Positions 1 through 9,592 of a stretch of DNA of 64,000 nt are shown piece after piece. The position numbers and the translations under genes were made by a program. Each line of letters starts with the position of its first letter. The stretch's first letter is position 1. The notes below the pieces were generated by a model that was not told the DNA's origin, searched no databases, and saw nothing but the letters and a program-made list of their open reading frames with translations. The stretch comes from Nocardioides oleivorans (GTDB taxonomy: Bacteria > Actinomycetota > Actinomycetes > Propionibacteriales > Nocardioidaceae), in NCBI RefSeq assembly GCF_004137255.1, contig NZ_SDWT01000001.1, positions 2,480,001 through 2,544,000 on the forward strand, given 5' to 3'.

Positions 1-20
1 GGCCAGAGGGTGGAAAAGAG

Positions 21-46
21 TTCGGAAGTGTTCGATCTGGTCCGAA
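21..46. promoter_or_regulatory. Inverted repeat upstream of the sugar-binding lipoprotein gene
   Basis: TTCGGA (21-26) and TCCGAA (41-46) form a perfect 6-bp inverted repeat about 85 bases before the chosen GTG start at 131. It could be an operator for this sugar operon, but its 14-base spacer and short arms make chance possible. A TTGACG at 63-68 might be a -35 box; I see no convincing -10 box at the right distance. Confidence 0.25.
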
Positions 47-130
47 ATGTGACCGAACGAGGCTTGACGGGGCTGTGTTGATCGTCACATGCTGTCGGTC
101 CCTGTTGGTTTTTGTCCTCTGGAGGCCCTC

Positions 131-1459
131 GTGTCCCGTTCTCGTTCCAGCGCCGTTCCCCGGTCCACCGTGGCCACCATGTCGGCGACGCGTCGCTCGG
201 TGATGCGCGGCATGGCGCTCAGCGGCCTCGCCGTCGGAGGCGCCAACCTGCTCGCCGCATGCGGTGGCGACGAGGGCGGCGCGGCGTCCGGTGCGGGGGC
301 ATCGGTGAAGTTCGGCATCAACGAGGCGGAGGGGACCGGTGCCGCCTACGACCGCCTCAAGGCGATCGGCGAGGCCTACGCGAAGGAGTCCGGCACCAAG
401 GTCGCGCTCAACGCGGTCGACCACAACACGTTCCAGGAGAGCATCAACACCTACCTCCAGGGCACGCCCGACGACGTCTTCACCTGGTTCGCCGGCTTCC
501 GGATGTCGCAGTTCGCCGAGAACGGGCTGATCACCGACCTCAGCGAGGAGTGGCCGATCGACGGGCTCGGCGACTCGTTCAAGCAGGCGGCCACCGCGTC
601 GGACGGCAAGCAGTACTTCGTGCCGATCAGCTACTACCCGTGGGCGGTCTTCTACCGCAAGTCGGTCTTCGAGAAGAACGGCTGGACCGCGCCGACCACC
701 AACGACGACTTCATGGCCCTGATGGACGACATGCAGGGCAAGGGCGTCACCCCGTTCGCCTTCGGCGACAAGGACGGGTGGCCCGCGATGGGCACCTTCG
801 ACATCCTCAACATGCGGCTCAACGGCTTCGACTTCCACATGAGCCTGATGGCCGGGGACGAGGCCTGGGACGGCGACGAGGTCAAGGGCGTCTTCGACAC
901 CTGGCGCAAGCTGCTGCCCTACCACCAGGAGGACCCGCTGGGCCGCACCTGGCAGGAGGCCGCGACCTCGATGGGCAAGGGCGAGTGCGGGATGTACCTC
1001 CTCGGCACCTTCGTGGTGGACGCCCTCGGTGAGAACGGCGAGGACCTCGACTTCTTCACCTTCCCCGAGCTCGACTCCTCGATCGGGTCCGACGCGCTCG
1101 ACGCACCCATCGACGGCTTCTGCGTCGCCGCGGCCGGCAAGAACCAGGAGGCCGGCAAGGCGATGGCGAAGTGGCTCGGCAGCGCCGCCGCCGCCGACGC
1201 GGGCAACAACAACGCGGACGCGCCGTTCATCGCCGCCAACGACGGCGCCAGCACCTCGACCTACAGCGACCTGCAGAAGAAGTCCGCGGAGGTCGTGGGT
1301 GCTGCGGCCAACATCGCCCAGTTCATGGATCGCGACACCAACGCCGACTTCGCCAACACGGTGATGATCCCGTCCATCCAGGCCTTCCTGAAGGACCCCG
1401 ACGACATCGACGGGGTCACCTCCAGCATCCAGGAGCAGGCCAACTCGATCTTCGGCTGA
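131..1459 (+). CDS. ABC importer substrate-binding lipoprotein, sugar (DasA-like)
   Basis: This 442-residue protein should be anchored outside the membrane, where it captures a sugar for the two permeases that follow. The N-terminus has paired arginines (SATRRSVMRG), a short hydrophobic run and a lipobox LLAAC with Cys44, so a Tat-type lipoprotein signal is likely. The rest fits a family 1 extracellular solute-binding protein in length and pattern. GTG 131 is chosen because GGAGG lies five bases upstream; ATG 89 and ATG 179 are in-frame alternatives. The ligand is inferred: NagA and a GlcNAc-type PTS next door suggest GlcNAc or chito-oligosaccharides, as for Streptomyces DasA. No ATPase gene is linked. 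Confidence 0.9.
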   Translation: MSRSRSSAVPRSTVATMSATRRSVMRGMALSGLAVGGANLLAACGGDEGGAASGAGASVKFGINEAEGTGAAYDRLKAIGEAYAKESGTKVALNAVDHNTFQESINTYLQGTPDDVFTWFAGFRMSQFAENGLITDLSEEWPIDGLGDSFKQAATASDGKQYFVPISYYPWAVFYRKSVFEKNGWTAPTTNDDFMALMDDMQGKGVTPFAFGDKDGWPAMGTFDILNMRLNGFDFHMSLMAGDEAWDGDEVKGVFDTWRKLLPYHQEDPLGRTWQEAATSMGKGECGMYLLGTFVVDALGENGEDLDFFTFPELDSSIGSDALDAPIDGFCVAAAGKNQEAGKAMAKWLGSAAAADAGNNNADAPFIAANDGASTSTYSDLQKKSAEVVGAAANIAQFMDRDTNADFANTVMIPSIQAFLKDPDDIDGVTSSIQEQANSIFG

Positions 1460-1462
1460 GCC

Positions 1463-2398
1463 ATGACCCACATCGACGAGGCGCCACGGCCGGCGACGGC
1501 CGTGGCGCCGGCCCAGGGCCGGGCGAAGAAGCTCCCGGGGCGCGACCGCGCGACGGTCATCATCATGGTGACGATCCCGCTGGTCCTGGTGGTCCTGCTG
1601 GTCTGGGTGCCGGCCCTGCTCTCGGTCGTGCTGTCGTTCGGCAAGTGGAACGGGTTCGGTGACCTCGACACGATCGAGTGGGTCGGCGTCCAGAACTACC
1701 AGGACATCTTCACCATCTACCCGGCCTTCTGGCCGGCCGTGCAGCACAACCTGATCTGGCTCGGCTTCCTGTTCGTCTTCCCCACTGTCCTGGGCATGCT
1801 CCTCGCCGTGGTGCTCGACCGGGAGATGAAGGGCAGCCGGTTCTACCAGACGGCGTTCTACATGCCGGTCGTCCTGTCGCTGGCCCTCATCGGCTTCATC
1901 TGGCAGCTCTTCTACTCCCGCGACCAGGGGCTCATCAACCAGGTCTTCCACTCGCAGGTGGACTGGTACGGCGACCCCGACATCAACCTGTGGGCGGTGC
2001 TGGTCGCCACGGCCTGGCGTCACACCGGCTACATCATGCTGATCTACCTGGCGGGCCTGAAGGGTGTCGACGCCAGCCTCCGCGAGGCGGCAGCGGTCGA
2101 CGGTGCCAGCGAGGTGAAGACCTTCTTCCACGTGATCTTCCCGGTCATGCGGCCGATCAACATGGTCGTCATCGTCATCGTGGTCATCGAGTCACTGCGC
2201 GCCTTCGACCTGGTGTGGGTGATCAACAAGGGCCGCAACGGCCTGGAGGTCATCGGCGCCCTGGTCGCACAGAACGTCATCGGCGAGGCCACGCGCTACG
2301 GCTTCGGCTCCGCTCTCGCCGTCATCATGATGCTCATCTCGTCGATCTTCATCACCATCTACCTGCGGACCGTGTTCCGTGAGGAGCGCAACCGATGA
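1463..2398 (+). CDS. ABC sugar importer permease, MalF-type (DasB-like)
   Basis: Inner-membrane permease of 311 residues with about six hydrophobic helices after a short cytoplasmic N-terminus. The EAA loop that docks on the ATPase is visible as EAAAVDGASEVKTFF near residue 210. It begins three bases after the binding-protein stop and overlaps the next permease by four bases (ATGA), so the three genes form one operon. Family membership is certain; the substrate is inferred from the neighbouring amino-sugar genes. Confidence 0.93.
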   Translation: MTHIDEAPRPATAVAPAQGRAKKLPGRDRATVIIMVTIPLVLVVLLVWVPALLSVVLSFGKWNGFGDLDTIEWVGVQNYQDIFTIYPAFWPAVQHNLIWLGFLFVFPTVLGMLLAVVLDREMKGSRFYQTAFYMPVVLSLALIGFIWQLFYSRDQGLINQVFHSQVDWYGDPDINLWAVLVATAWRHTGYIMLIYLAGLKGVDASLREAAAVDGASEVKTFFHVIFPVMRPINMVVIVIVVIESLRAFDLVWVINKGRNGLEVIGALVAQNVIGEATRYGFGSALAVIMMLISSIFITIYLRTVFREERNR

Positions 2399-3321
2399 CC
2401 TACGAGACGCCCGTCGCGACCCCGGCCCCGGCACGGGCGACGCCCCCGACCCGCAAGGAGGGGGGCGTGCTCAGCAAGCGCCGCGGCACGATCGCCACGG
2501 TCATCGTCGCGCTGCTCGCGCTGGCGTGGCTCTTCCCGCTGCTGTGGGCGCTCGTCAACTCCTTCCGGGAGTACGACTACACCCAGGCCAACGGCTACCT
2601 GTCCTTCGGCGGCTGGACGACCAGCAACTACGAGCAGGCGTGGACGCAGGGCAACTTCGGGCTGCACATGAGGAACTCGCTGCTCATCACCGTCCCGGCG
2701 GTGCTGCTCACGCTCTGGCTGTCCTCGATGGTCGCCTTCGTGCTCGCCCGCTTCAGCTACCGCTTCAACCTCGCCCTGCTCGGCGTCTTCCTCGCCGCCA
2801 ACCTGCTGCCGCCGCAGGCGCTGCTCATCCCGGTCTTCCGGATGTTCCGCGAGGTCCCGCTGCCGTACTTCATGAGCGACTCGGGGTCGATGCTCAACAG
2901 CTTCTGGGCGCTGATCCTCGTCAACACGGCCTTCCAGCTGGGCTTCTGCACCTTCGTGCTGAGCAACTACATGAAGACGCTGCCGCACGAGATCTACGAG
3001 TCGGCCGAGCTCGACGGCGCGAGCGTGTGGCGCCAGTACTGGCAGCTGACGATGCCGTTGGTCCGACCCGCGCTCGCCGCCCTCGCGACGCTGCAGGTCA
3101 CCTGGGTCTACAACGAGTTCTTCTGGGCCACCGTCCTCATCCAGCAGGGGAACAAGCTCCCGGTGACCTCGGCGCTGAACAACCTGCGCGGTCAGTTCTT
3201 CACCGACACCAACCTCGTCGCGGCCGGCTCGATCATCGTGGCGCTGCCGGTGCTCGTCGTGTTCTTCGCGCTGCAGAAGCAGTTCGTGTCCGGTCTGACC
3301 CTGGGCTCGACCAAGGGCTGA
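2395..3321 (+). CDS. ABC sugar importer permease, MalG-type (DasC-like)
   Basis: Second permease (308 residues) of the importer, partner of the MalF-type subunit. About six membrane helices are visible, and the EAA loop reads ELDGASVWRQYWQ near residue 205. The start ATG overlaps the upstream stop by four bases. The operon ends here without an ATP-binding subunit, as in Streptomyces dasABC, where the separate ATPase MsiK energises the importer. A lone MsiK-type ATPase at 57072-58157 is a candidate partner. The gene is convergent with nagA, 11 bases away. Confidence 0.93.
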   Translation: MTYETPVATPAPARATPPTRKEGGVLSKRRGTIATVIVALLALAWLFPLLWALVNSFREYDYTQANGYLSFGGWTTSNYEQAWTQGNFGLHMRNSLLITVPAVLLTLWLSSMVAFVLARFSYRFNLALLGVFLAANLLPPQALLIPVFRMFREVPLPYFMSDSGSMLNSFWALILVNTAFQLGFCTFVLSNYMKTLPHEIYESAELDGASVWRQYWQLTMPLVRPALAALATLQVTWVYNEFFWATVLIQQGNKLPVTSALNNLRGQFFTDTNLVAAGSIIVALPVLVVFFALQKQFVSGLTLGSTKG

Positions 3322-3332
3322 CGCGGCAGTCG

Positions 3333-4463
3333 TCAGCGGCCGACCCAGCGGCCTGCCCGCATCACCCGTACGACCTCGAGGCCGGCGTCGAGCGCGACCA
3401 GGTCGGCCCGCCGGCCGGCCTCCAGCGCGCCGACGTCGGCCAGGCCCCACACGCGGGCGGGCGTCGTGCTCGCCGCCCGGACGACGTCGAGCAGCGGCAG
3501 CCCGGCCGTGCGCACGGCGTAGCGCACCGCGGCGTCCATCGTGAGCGTCGAGCCGGCGATGGCACCGTCGCCGTCGGGCGAGGCCAGCCGGGCGACGCCC
3601 TCGCGCACCTCGATCGCCATCGGCCCGAGGTCGTAGTCGCCGTCGGGTGCGCCCGCGGCCGCCATCGCGTCGGTGACCAGCACGCACTGGTCGGGCTTCG
3701 CACCGAACACGGTCCGCAGCACGGCGGGGTGCAGGTGCACGCCGTCGGCGATCAGCTCGACGTCGACGGGGGAGTCGAGGAGCGCGCCGACCGGTCCGGG
3801 GTCGCGGTGGTGCAGCGGTCGCATCGCGTTGAAGAGGTGGGTGCCGAGCCGTGCGCCGGCGTCGAGCGCCTCGCGGGAGACGTCGTACGTCGCATCGGTG
3901 TGGCCGATCGCGGCGACCACGCCACGGGCCGCGAGGAGTCGTACGGCGTCGATGCCGCCGGGCAGCTCGGGGGCGAGGGTGACCATCCGGACCGCACCGC
4001 CGCCGGCGTCGAGGAGCGCCTCGATCGCCTCCGGCGTGGGATCGGCGAGGGAGCCGGGCTGGTGCGCGCCGGACCGGCGCGGGCTGAGCCACGGACCCTC
4101 GAGGTGCACGCCGGCGAGGTGGCCGTCGTCGACCAGCAGGGCCAGCTCGCGGACGGCGTCGGCCATCCGCGCTCGCGTGTCGGTGACCAGGCTCGCCGCC
4201 ATCGAGGTGGTGCCGTGCGCCAGGTGGGCGTCGACGACGGTGGCCGCCGCGTCCGCCGTACCCGCGTCGAAGGAGGCCCCACCGCCGCCGTGCACGTGGA
4301 GGTCGATGAAGCCGGGCACGACGGTCGCGTCGCCCAGGTCGACGTCGGGGGTGCGTGGGGGCACGCCCTCGCCGACCTCGACGATCCGCTCGCCGTCGAG
4401 GAGGAGCCACCCCGGCGCGAGGATCCGCGCCGGGGTGACCACCTGTGCTGCTGCGAGGAGCAT
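3333..4463 (-). CDS. nagA: N-acetylglucosamine-6-phosphate deacetylase
   Basis: Cytoplasmic amidohydrolase of 376 residues that removes acetate from GlcNAc-6-phosphate, the first committed step after PTS uptake. Metal-site and substrate motifs are in the family order: HVHGGGG near residue 60, HLEGPW near 125, GHTDA near 195, HLFNAM near 215, DGVHLH near 245 and the catalytic Asp in VTDAMAA near 270. The ATG at 4463 lies two bases after the EIIC stop, so it is the last gene of the GntR-EIIC-NagA run. NagB is not in the window. Confidence 0.96.
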   Translation of the reverse strand: MLLAAAQVVTPARILAPGWLLLDGERIVEVGEGVPPRTPDVDLGDATVVPGFIDLHVHGGGGASFDAGTADAAATVVDAHLAHGTTSMAASLVTDTRARMADAVRELALLVDDGHLAGVHLEGPWLSPRRSGAHQPGSLADPTPEAIEALLDAGGGAVRMVTLAPELPGGIDAVRLLAARGVVAAIGHTDATYDVSREALDAGARLGTHLFNAMRPLHHRDPGPVGALLDSPVDVELIADGVHLHPAVLRTVFGAKPDQCVLVTDAMAAAGAPDGDYDLGPMAIEVREGVARLASPDGDGAIAGSTLTMDAAVRYAVRTAGLPLLDVVRAASTTPARVWGLADVGALEAGRRADLVALDAGLEVVRVMRAGRWVGR

Positions 4464-4465
4464 CG

Positions 4466-5715
<1,250 letters not shown>

Positions 5716-5719
<4 letters not shown>

Positions 5720-6495
5720 GAGGATCGATCCCTTCCGGTGGTGCTGGTCGTGCGCTTCTTTCCTGTGGCGTCGGGGGTGGCGCCGAGGTTCATGTGCACC
5801 TGGTAGCGGTCGCCGCGATAGCGCGAGACGACGTGCTCGACCGGGGTGCCGGCCGCGCTGGACACGCGGCGGAAGACGAGGAGCGGGGTGTGGGTGGGGG
5901 ACTCGAGGCGGCGGGCGGTCGCGCCCTCGGCCGCCTCGCCCCACAGGGTCTGCTCGGCCGCGTCGATGACGAGGCCGTAGCGCCCGGCGAAGAGCGTGTA
6001 GAGCGAGCCGGTGAGGTCCTCGGTGTCGAGGCCGGGCAGCAGGGACTGGGGATACCACCCCTGCTCGATCGCCATCGGCTGGCCGTCCGCGAGCCGCACG
6101 CGGTCGATGCGCCAGGCCGTGCCGCGGGCGCCGAGCCGCAGCGAGCGGGCCACCTCGGCCGGCGGGCGCTCCTCGTCGACGAGCATCAGCCGGGTCGAGG
6201 GCTCGAGCCCTCGACGCCGCATGTCGTCGGAGAACGAGGCCAGGTGGAGGTGACTCTCCACGCGGGGACGGGCGACGAAGGTCCCCTTGCCCTGGATCCG
6301 GTGGAGCAGGCCGCCCGCGACCAGGCTGTCGATCGCCTTGCGCACGGTGGCGCGCGAGACGTCGTACGTCGCCATCAGCTCGCGCTCGGACGGGATGGCC
6401 GCGTCGGGGCCGAGGTCGCGGGTCGCGAGCTCGGCCAGCACGTCACTGAGCTGGACGTGCTTGGGCCGGGGGCCGTCGTCGATCCTGCGGGCCAT
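5716..6495 (-). CDS. GntR/HutC-family regulator (DasR/NagR-like)
   Basis: Transcription regulator of 259 residues with an N-terminal winged helix-turn-helix (AAIPSERELMATYDVSRATV, residues about 30-50) and a C-terminal UTRA ligand-binding domain. This family senses amino-sugar phosphates such as GlcN-6-P. ATG 6495 has GGAAGG six bases upstream; an in-frame ATG at 6510 is less well placed. It heads the minus-strand run with EIIC and NagA and diverges from EIIB across a perfect palindrome at 6533-6546, so it probably represses both arms and itself. Confidence 0.92.
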
Positions 6496-6532
6496 GCGCC
6501 GCCTTCCCATCGGTGGTCCGTATTGGTACGGT

Positions 6533-6546
6533 CTGGTACGTACCAG
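6533..6546. promoter_or_regulatory. GntR (DasR-like) operator palindrome
   Basis: CTGGTACGTACCAG is a perfect 14-bp palindrome between the divergent GntR and EIIB genes. Its TGGT...ACCA frame matches the known DasR/NagR site class (TGGTCTAGACCA), with a different centre. An additional half-like TTGGTAC lies just left at 6523-6529. A TTGACG at 6547-6552 directly abuts the palindrome and may be the -35 box of the EIIB promoter, placing the operator where a repressor would block polymerase. Confidence 0.75.
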
Positions 6547-6573
6547 TTGACGAGCATGGTGGTGGCACGCTCG

Positions 6574-6613
6574 AGTTGTCAAGGACAGTTGTCAAGGACA
6601 GCCCGTCAAGGAC
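6574..6613. repeat. Short tandem repeat in the EIIB leader
   Basis: AGTTGTCAAGGAC occurs twice in tandem (6574-6586 and 6587-6599) and is followed by a diverged copy, AGCCCGTCAAGGAC (6600-6613). The array ends 29 bases before the EIIB start codon. It may be replication slippage in the leader, or repeated binding sites; nothing in the sequence decides. Confidence 0.6.
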
Positions 6614-6642
6614 GACCCGGTCACCGGACGAAAGGCACAGAC

Positions 6643-6876
6643 ATGAGCAGCAAGGCAGAGCAGATCCTCGCCGGCCTCGGCGGCGCCGAGAACATCGTGG
6701 AGATCGAGGCGTGCATCACCCGGCTGCGCACCGAGGTCAAGGACGGCGCCCGTGTGGACCAGGCCGCCCTCAAGGCCGCCGGCGCGCACGGCGTGATGGC
6801 GAGCGGCACCATCGTCCAGGTCGTCGTCGGGCCCGAGGCGGACAACCTCGCCGACGACATCGAGGACCTGATGTGA
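6643..6876 (+). CDS. PTS EIIB subunit, GlcNAc/glucose type
   Basis: Small cytoplasmic phospho-carrier of 77 residues. It takes phosphate from EIIA on a cysteine and passes it to the sugar held by EIIC. The active-site cysteine is visible in EIEACITRLR near residue 24, the classic PTS EIIB motif, and the length equals that of a stand-alone EIIB domain. The gene overlaps EIIA by four bases (GTGA) and faces the GntR regulator across the operator. Confidence 0.95.
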   Translation: MSSKAEQILAGLGGAENIVEIEACITRLRTEVKDGARVDQAALKAAGAHGVMASGTIVQVVVGPEADNLADDIEDLM

Positions 6877-7331
6877 CCGACGTCCTCGCACCGTGCCCCG
6901 GGAGGGTCATCGCGATGGCCGACGTGCCCGACCCTGTCTTCGCCGAGGAGATGGTCGGCCCGGGCGTCGCGATCGAGCCCGCACCCGGCCCGACGACCGT
7001 GGTCTCCCCGATCGCGGGCAAGGTGCTGAAGGTGATGCCGCACGCATTCGTCGTGATGGGTGACGGCGTCGGTGTCCTGGTGCACCTCGGCATCAACACC
7101 GTGCGCCTCGAGGGGGAGGGCTTCGAGGTCGTCGCCGAGCAGGGGAGCGAGGTGGCCGCCGGTGACCCGATGATCACGTGGGACCCGTCCGGGCTGCCCG
7201 CCGCGGCCGCCGGTCAGGACGTCTCGCCCGTCGTGCCCGTCGTGCTGATGGACGCGCCGAAGGGCTCGGTCACGAGCGACGCCATCGGTGGCGACGTGGC
7301 GGCCGGCGACCTGTTGTTCGTCACCGCATGA
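6873..7331 (+). CDS. PTS EIIA subunit, glucose/GlcNAc family (Crr-like)
   Basis: Cytoplasmic phospho-carrier (152 residues) between HPr and EIIB. The phosphorylated histidine is visible in VLVHLGINTV near residue 70, and VVSPIAGKVL near 45 is the usual upstream strand. GTG 6873 overlaps the EIIB stop (GTGA). In actinobacteria a single EIIA of this type often serves several glucose-family permeases. It overlaps the HAD phosphatase by four bases. Confidence 0.95.
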   Translation: MTDVLAPCPGRVIAMADVPDPVFAEEMVGPGVAIEPAPGPTTVVSPIAGKVLKVMPHAFVVMGDGVGVLVHLGINTVRLEGEGFEVVAEQGSEVAAGDPMITWDPSGLPAAAAGQDVSPVVPVVLMDAPKGSVTSDAIGGDVAAGDLLFVTA

Positions 7332-7969
7332 CGAGCATCTCGGCGCTCCTCCTCGACCTCGACGGCACCCTCGTCAACTCCGAGCCCCTCCACCGTGAGG
7401 GCTACCGGATCTACTTCGCCGCGAAGGGCTGGGACGTCCCCGACCTGACCATCTTCACCGGTCGGCGCGCCCTCGACGTCCTGGAGACCGAGCCCGGTCC
7501 GTGGACCGGCCTCGACCCGCGGACCGTGCTCGAGGAGATCCTCCGCCACGTCCCCGACGAGGACCCGGACCCCGTGGTCGGCGCCCGGGAGCTCGTCCTC
7601 GGCGCCCGCGCCTCCGGGACGCCCGTCGCGATCGTGACCAGCGCCGGACCCGGGTGGGTCGAGCGCTCACTGCGCTCACTCGGGCTCGACGTCGACTCGG
7701 TCGACCTGGTCGTCACCGCCCTCGACGTGTCGGCGGGCAAACCCGACCCCGAGGGCTTCGCGCTGGCCTGCGCGCGCCTCGGCGTCGATCCTGCCGGGGC
7801 GGTCGCGGCCGAGGACTCGCCGGCAGGCATCCGTGCGGCGGTCGCCGCCGGCGTACGCCGTGTGCACGGGATCGCCACGACCCACGACGCCGCCGAGCTC
7901 CGCGACGCAGGTGCGGTCGCGGTGCACGACGACGCGCGACCGCTGGTGGACCTGCTCGGAGCAGGCTGA
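7328..7969 (+). CDS. HAD-family sugar-phosphate phosphatase or mutase
   Basis: Cytoplasmic HAD-superfamily hydrolase of 213 residues, subfamily IA. Motif I is LLDLDGTLVNSE (residues about 7-18, Asp nucleophile and acid/base), motif II the Thr in IVTSAG near 100, motif III the Lys in SAGKPDPEG near 138, and motif IV AEDSPAG near 160. It resembles beta-phosphoglucomutase and 2-deoxyglucose-6-phosphate phosphatase. It is translationally coupled to EIIA (ATGA) and so probably acts on a sugar phosphate entering by this PTS; the exact substrate cannot be told from sequence. Confidence 0.88.
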   Translation: MTSISALLLDLDGTLVNSEPLHREGYRIYFAAKGWDVPDLTIFTGRRALDVLETEPGPWTGLDPRTVLEEILRHVPDEDPDPVVGARELVLGARASGTPVAIVTSAGPGWVERSLRSLGLDVDSVDLVVTALDVSAGKPDPEGFALACARLGVDPAGAVAAEDSPAGIRAAVAAGVRRVHGIATTHDAAELRDAGAVAVHDDARPLVDLLGAG

Positions 7970-7975
7970 GCAGGC

Positions 7976-9508
7976 TCAGTCGGTCGGCAGCACCGGCAGC
8001 CGGACCTCGATGCGCGTGCCCTGGCCGGGCGAGGAGTGCGCCCGGATCGTCCCGCCGTGCCGGTCCACGGCCGCCTTGACGATGGCGAGGCCCAGGCCGG
8101 AGCCGGGGATCCGTCGCTGGTGCGCCTCGGTCGCGCGGTGGAACGGGCTGAACATCAGGGCGAGGTCGTGCTCGTCCATGCCGATGCCCTCGTCGACGCA
8201 GGAGAACACGGCGCCCTCGTCGTCGGCGGAGACGGAGAGGCGGACGACGCCTCCCGCGGGGCTGTACTTCACGGCGTTGCCGATGACGTTGTCGACGACC
8301 ATCTCGAGCTCGCGGGCGTCGCCGCTCACGCGGGTCCCGGCGGTGACCGACGAGGTGTCGAGCCGGATGCCGGCCGTCTCCGCGAGCCGCTCGTAGGCGG
8401 CGGCGCAGCTCCTCACCAGGCCGTGGAGGTCGACGGCCTCGCGCACCCCGGGGTTGCCGGGCTCCTCCAGGCGCGCGAGCGAGAGCAGCGACTCGACGCT
8501 GTCCTCGATGGTGCGCGCAGCGCGCTCGATCGCCCGGAGCCCGCCGACCAACTCCGTCGACGTCGCGGGAGGGCTGCCGTCGCCGGCGGCGGTCAGCTCG
8601 TCGACGTGGAGGCTGATGCTGGTCAGCGGGTTGCGCAGCTGATGGGCGAGCGTCGCGGTGAACCAGCTCTTGTAGCTGCTGAGGTCGCGCAGCTGGTCGA
8701 TCAGCTCGACCTGTCGCTCGAACGTCTGGGCGTGCCGGACCGCGTTGCCCACCTCGCGACCGATCGCGAGGACCGCGTCGACGTCGTCGAAGCTGAACGG
8801 CTCGTGGTCGTCGGCGCGGGTGAGCACGATCCAGCCGACGCACTGGCCGTCGGCGCCCATTGGCGCCAGCAGCATCTCGCGGGCCCCGAGCGTGTGCATG
8901 AGGCCGAGCGCGAAGTCGCGACCCTCCGGCGTGGTCAGCGGCTCCGCGTCGGGCTCGTCGAGGTGGTGGAGCGACGCGGTCTGGCGCTCCCAGCACACCT
9001 GGGCCGCGCGACCCGCGCGCTCGACGACCTCCGGAGTGATGAGGTCCTCGACCTCCGGAGGGTAGGAGGCGCCGTAGTGCCGGCCCCCGCCGTCGGGGTC
9101 GTTCTCGGCGTCGGAGGAGTCGAAGGCCTGGATGGTCGCGAGCTGGCCGTCCATCACGCGCTGGAGGACGCGGACCGCGGCCGAGATCACCAGCTCGACG
9201 TCGCGGTCCTTGACGGCCGCCTCCACGACCTCGGCCACCGCGTTGCGCAGCTGCACGCGACGACGCTCGACGCGGCGCATCGCCGACGCGCGCATGTGGG
9301 CGGCGAGGAGGACGCCGACGGTCTCGACCATGCCTTGGTTGCGGCCGATCCCGGTGTGGGCGGCGTCGGACCCGGCCGCGACCCGGGCGACCTCCTGCAG
9401 CAGCTCGTAGGCGCCCTCGCCCCCGAACTCGGCGAGCGCCTCGACGCCCTCGGCGAGGATCGCGAGTCCGTCGCGAGGCTTCTGGGTGTTGGCGGTCTCG
9501 TCCAGCAC
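7976..9508 (-). CDS. Soluble GAF-domain sensor histidine kinase, orphan
   Basis: 510-residue two-component kinase without a visible membrane helix. A helical N-terminus (about 1-115) is followed by a GAF-like sensor (about 115-260), then a HisKA dimerisation helix with the phospho-acceptor in TLAHQLRNP (His near 289), and an HATPase_c domain with N-box NVIGNAVKYSP, DEGIGM and GSGLGLAIVK. No response regulator lies in the window, so it is an orphan here. GTG 9508 has AAGGGGAG upstream, and a CATAAT -10 box lies at 9541-9536. The signal is unknown. Confidence 0.92.
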   Translation of the reverse strand: MLDETANTQKPRDGLAILAEGVEALAEFGGEGAYELLQEVARVAAGSDAAHTGIGRNQGMVETVGVLLAAHMRASAMRRVERRRVQLRNAVAEVVEAAVKDRDVELVISAAVRVLQRVMDGQLATIQAFDSSDAENDPDGGGRHYGASYPPEVEDLITPEVVERAGRAAQVCWERQTASLHHLDEPDAEPLTTPEGRDFALGLMHTLGAREMLLAPMGADGQCVGWIVLTRADDHEPFSFDDVDAVLAIGREVGNAVRHAQTFERQVELIDQLRDLSSYKSWFTATLAHQLRNPLTSISLHVDELTAAGDGSPPATSTELVGGLRAIERAARTIEDSVESLLSLARLEEPGNPGVREAVDLHGLVRSCAAAYERLAETAGIRLDTSSVTAGTRVSGDARELEMVVDNVIGNAVKYSPAGGVVRLSVSADDEGAVFSCVDEGIGMDEHDLALMFSPFHRATEAHQRRIPGSGLGLAIVKAAVDRHGGTIRAHSSPGQGTRIEVRLPVLPTD

Positions 9509-9592
9509 AGGCTCCCCTTGGTGACGTCGCGCACCATTATGGGACGTCGGTCACACCTCGGGGCCGCATCTGTCCACGGTCGCCGCGTCGGG

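Noticed and set aside
7965..7979. CTGAGC-AG-GCTCAG palindrome between the HAD and kinase genes
   Set aside because: It is only 6 bp per arm and spans both stop codons. The constraint of two opposed stops in GC-rich sequence can produce it by chance.
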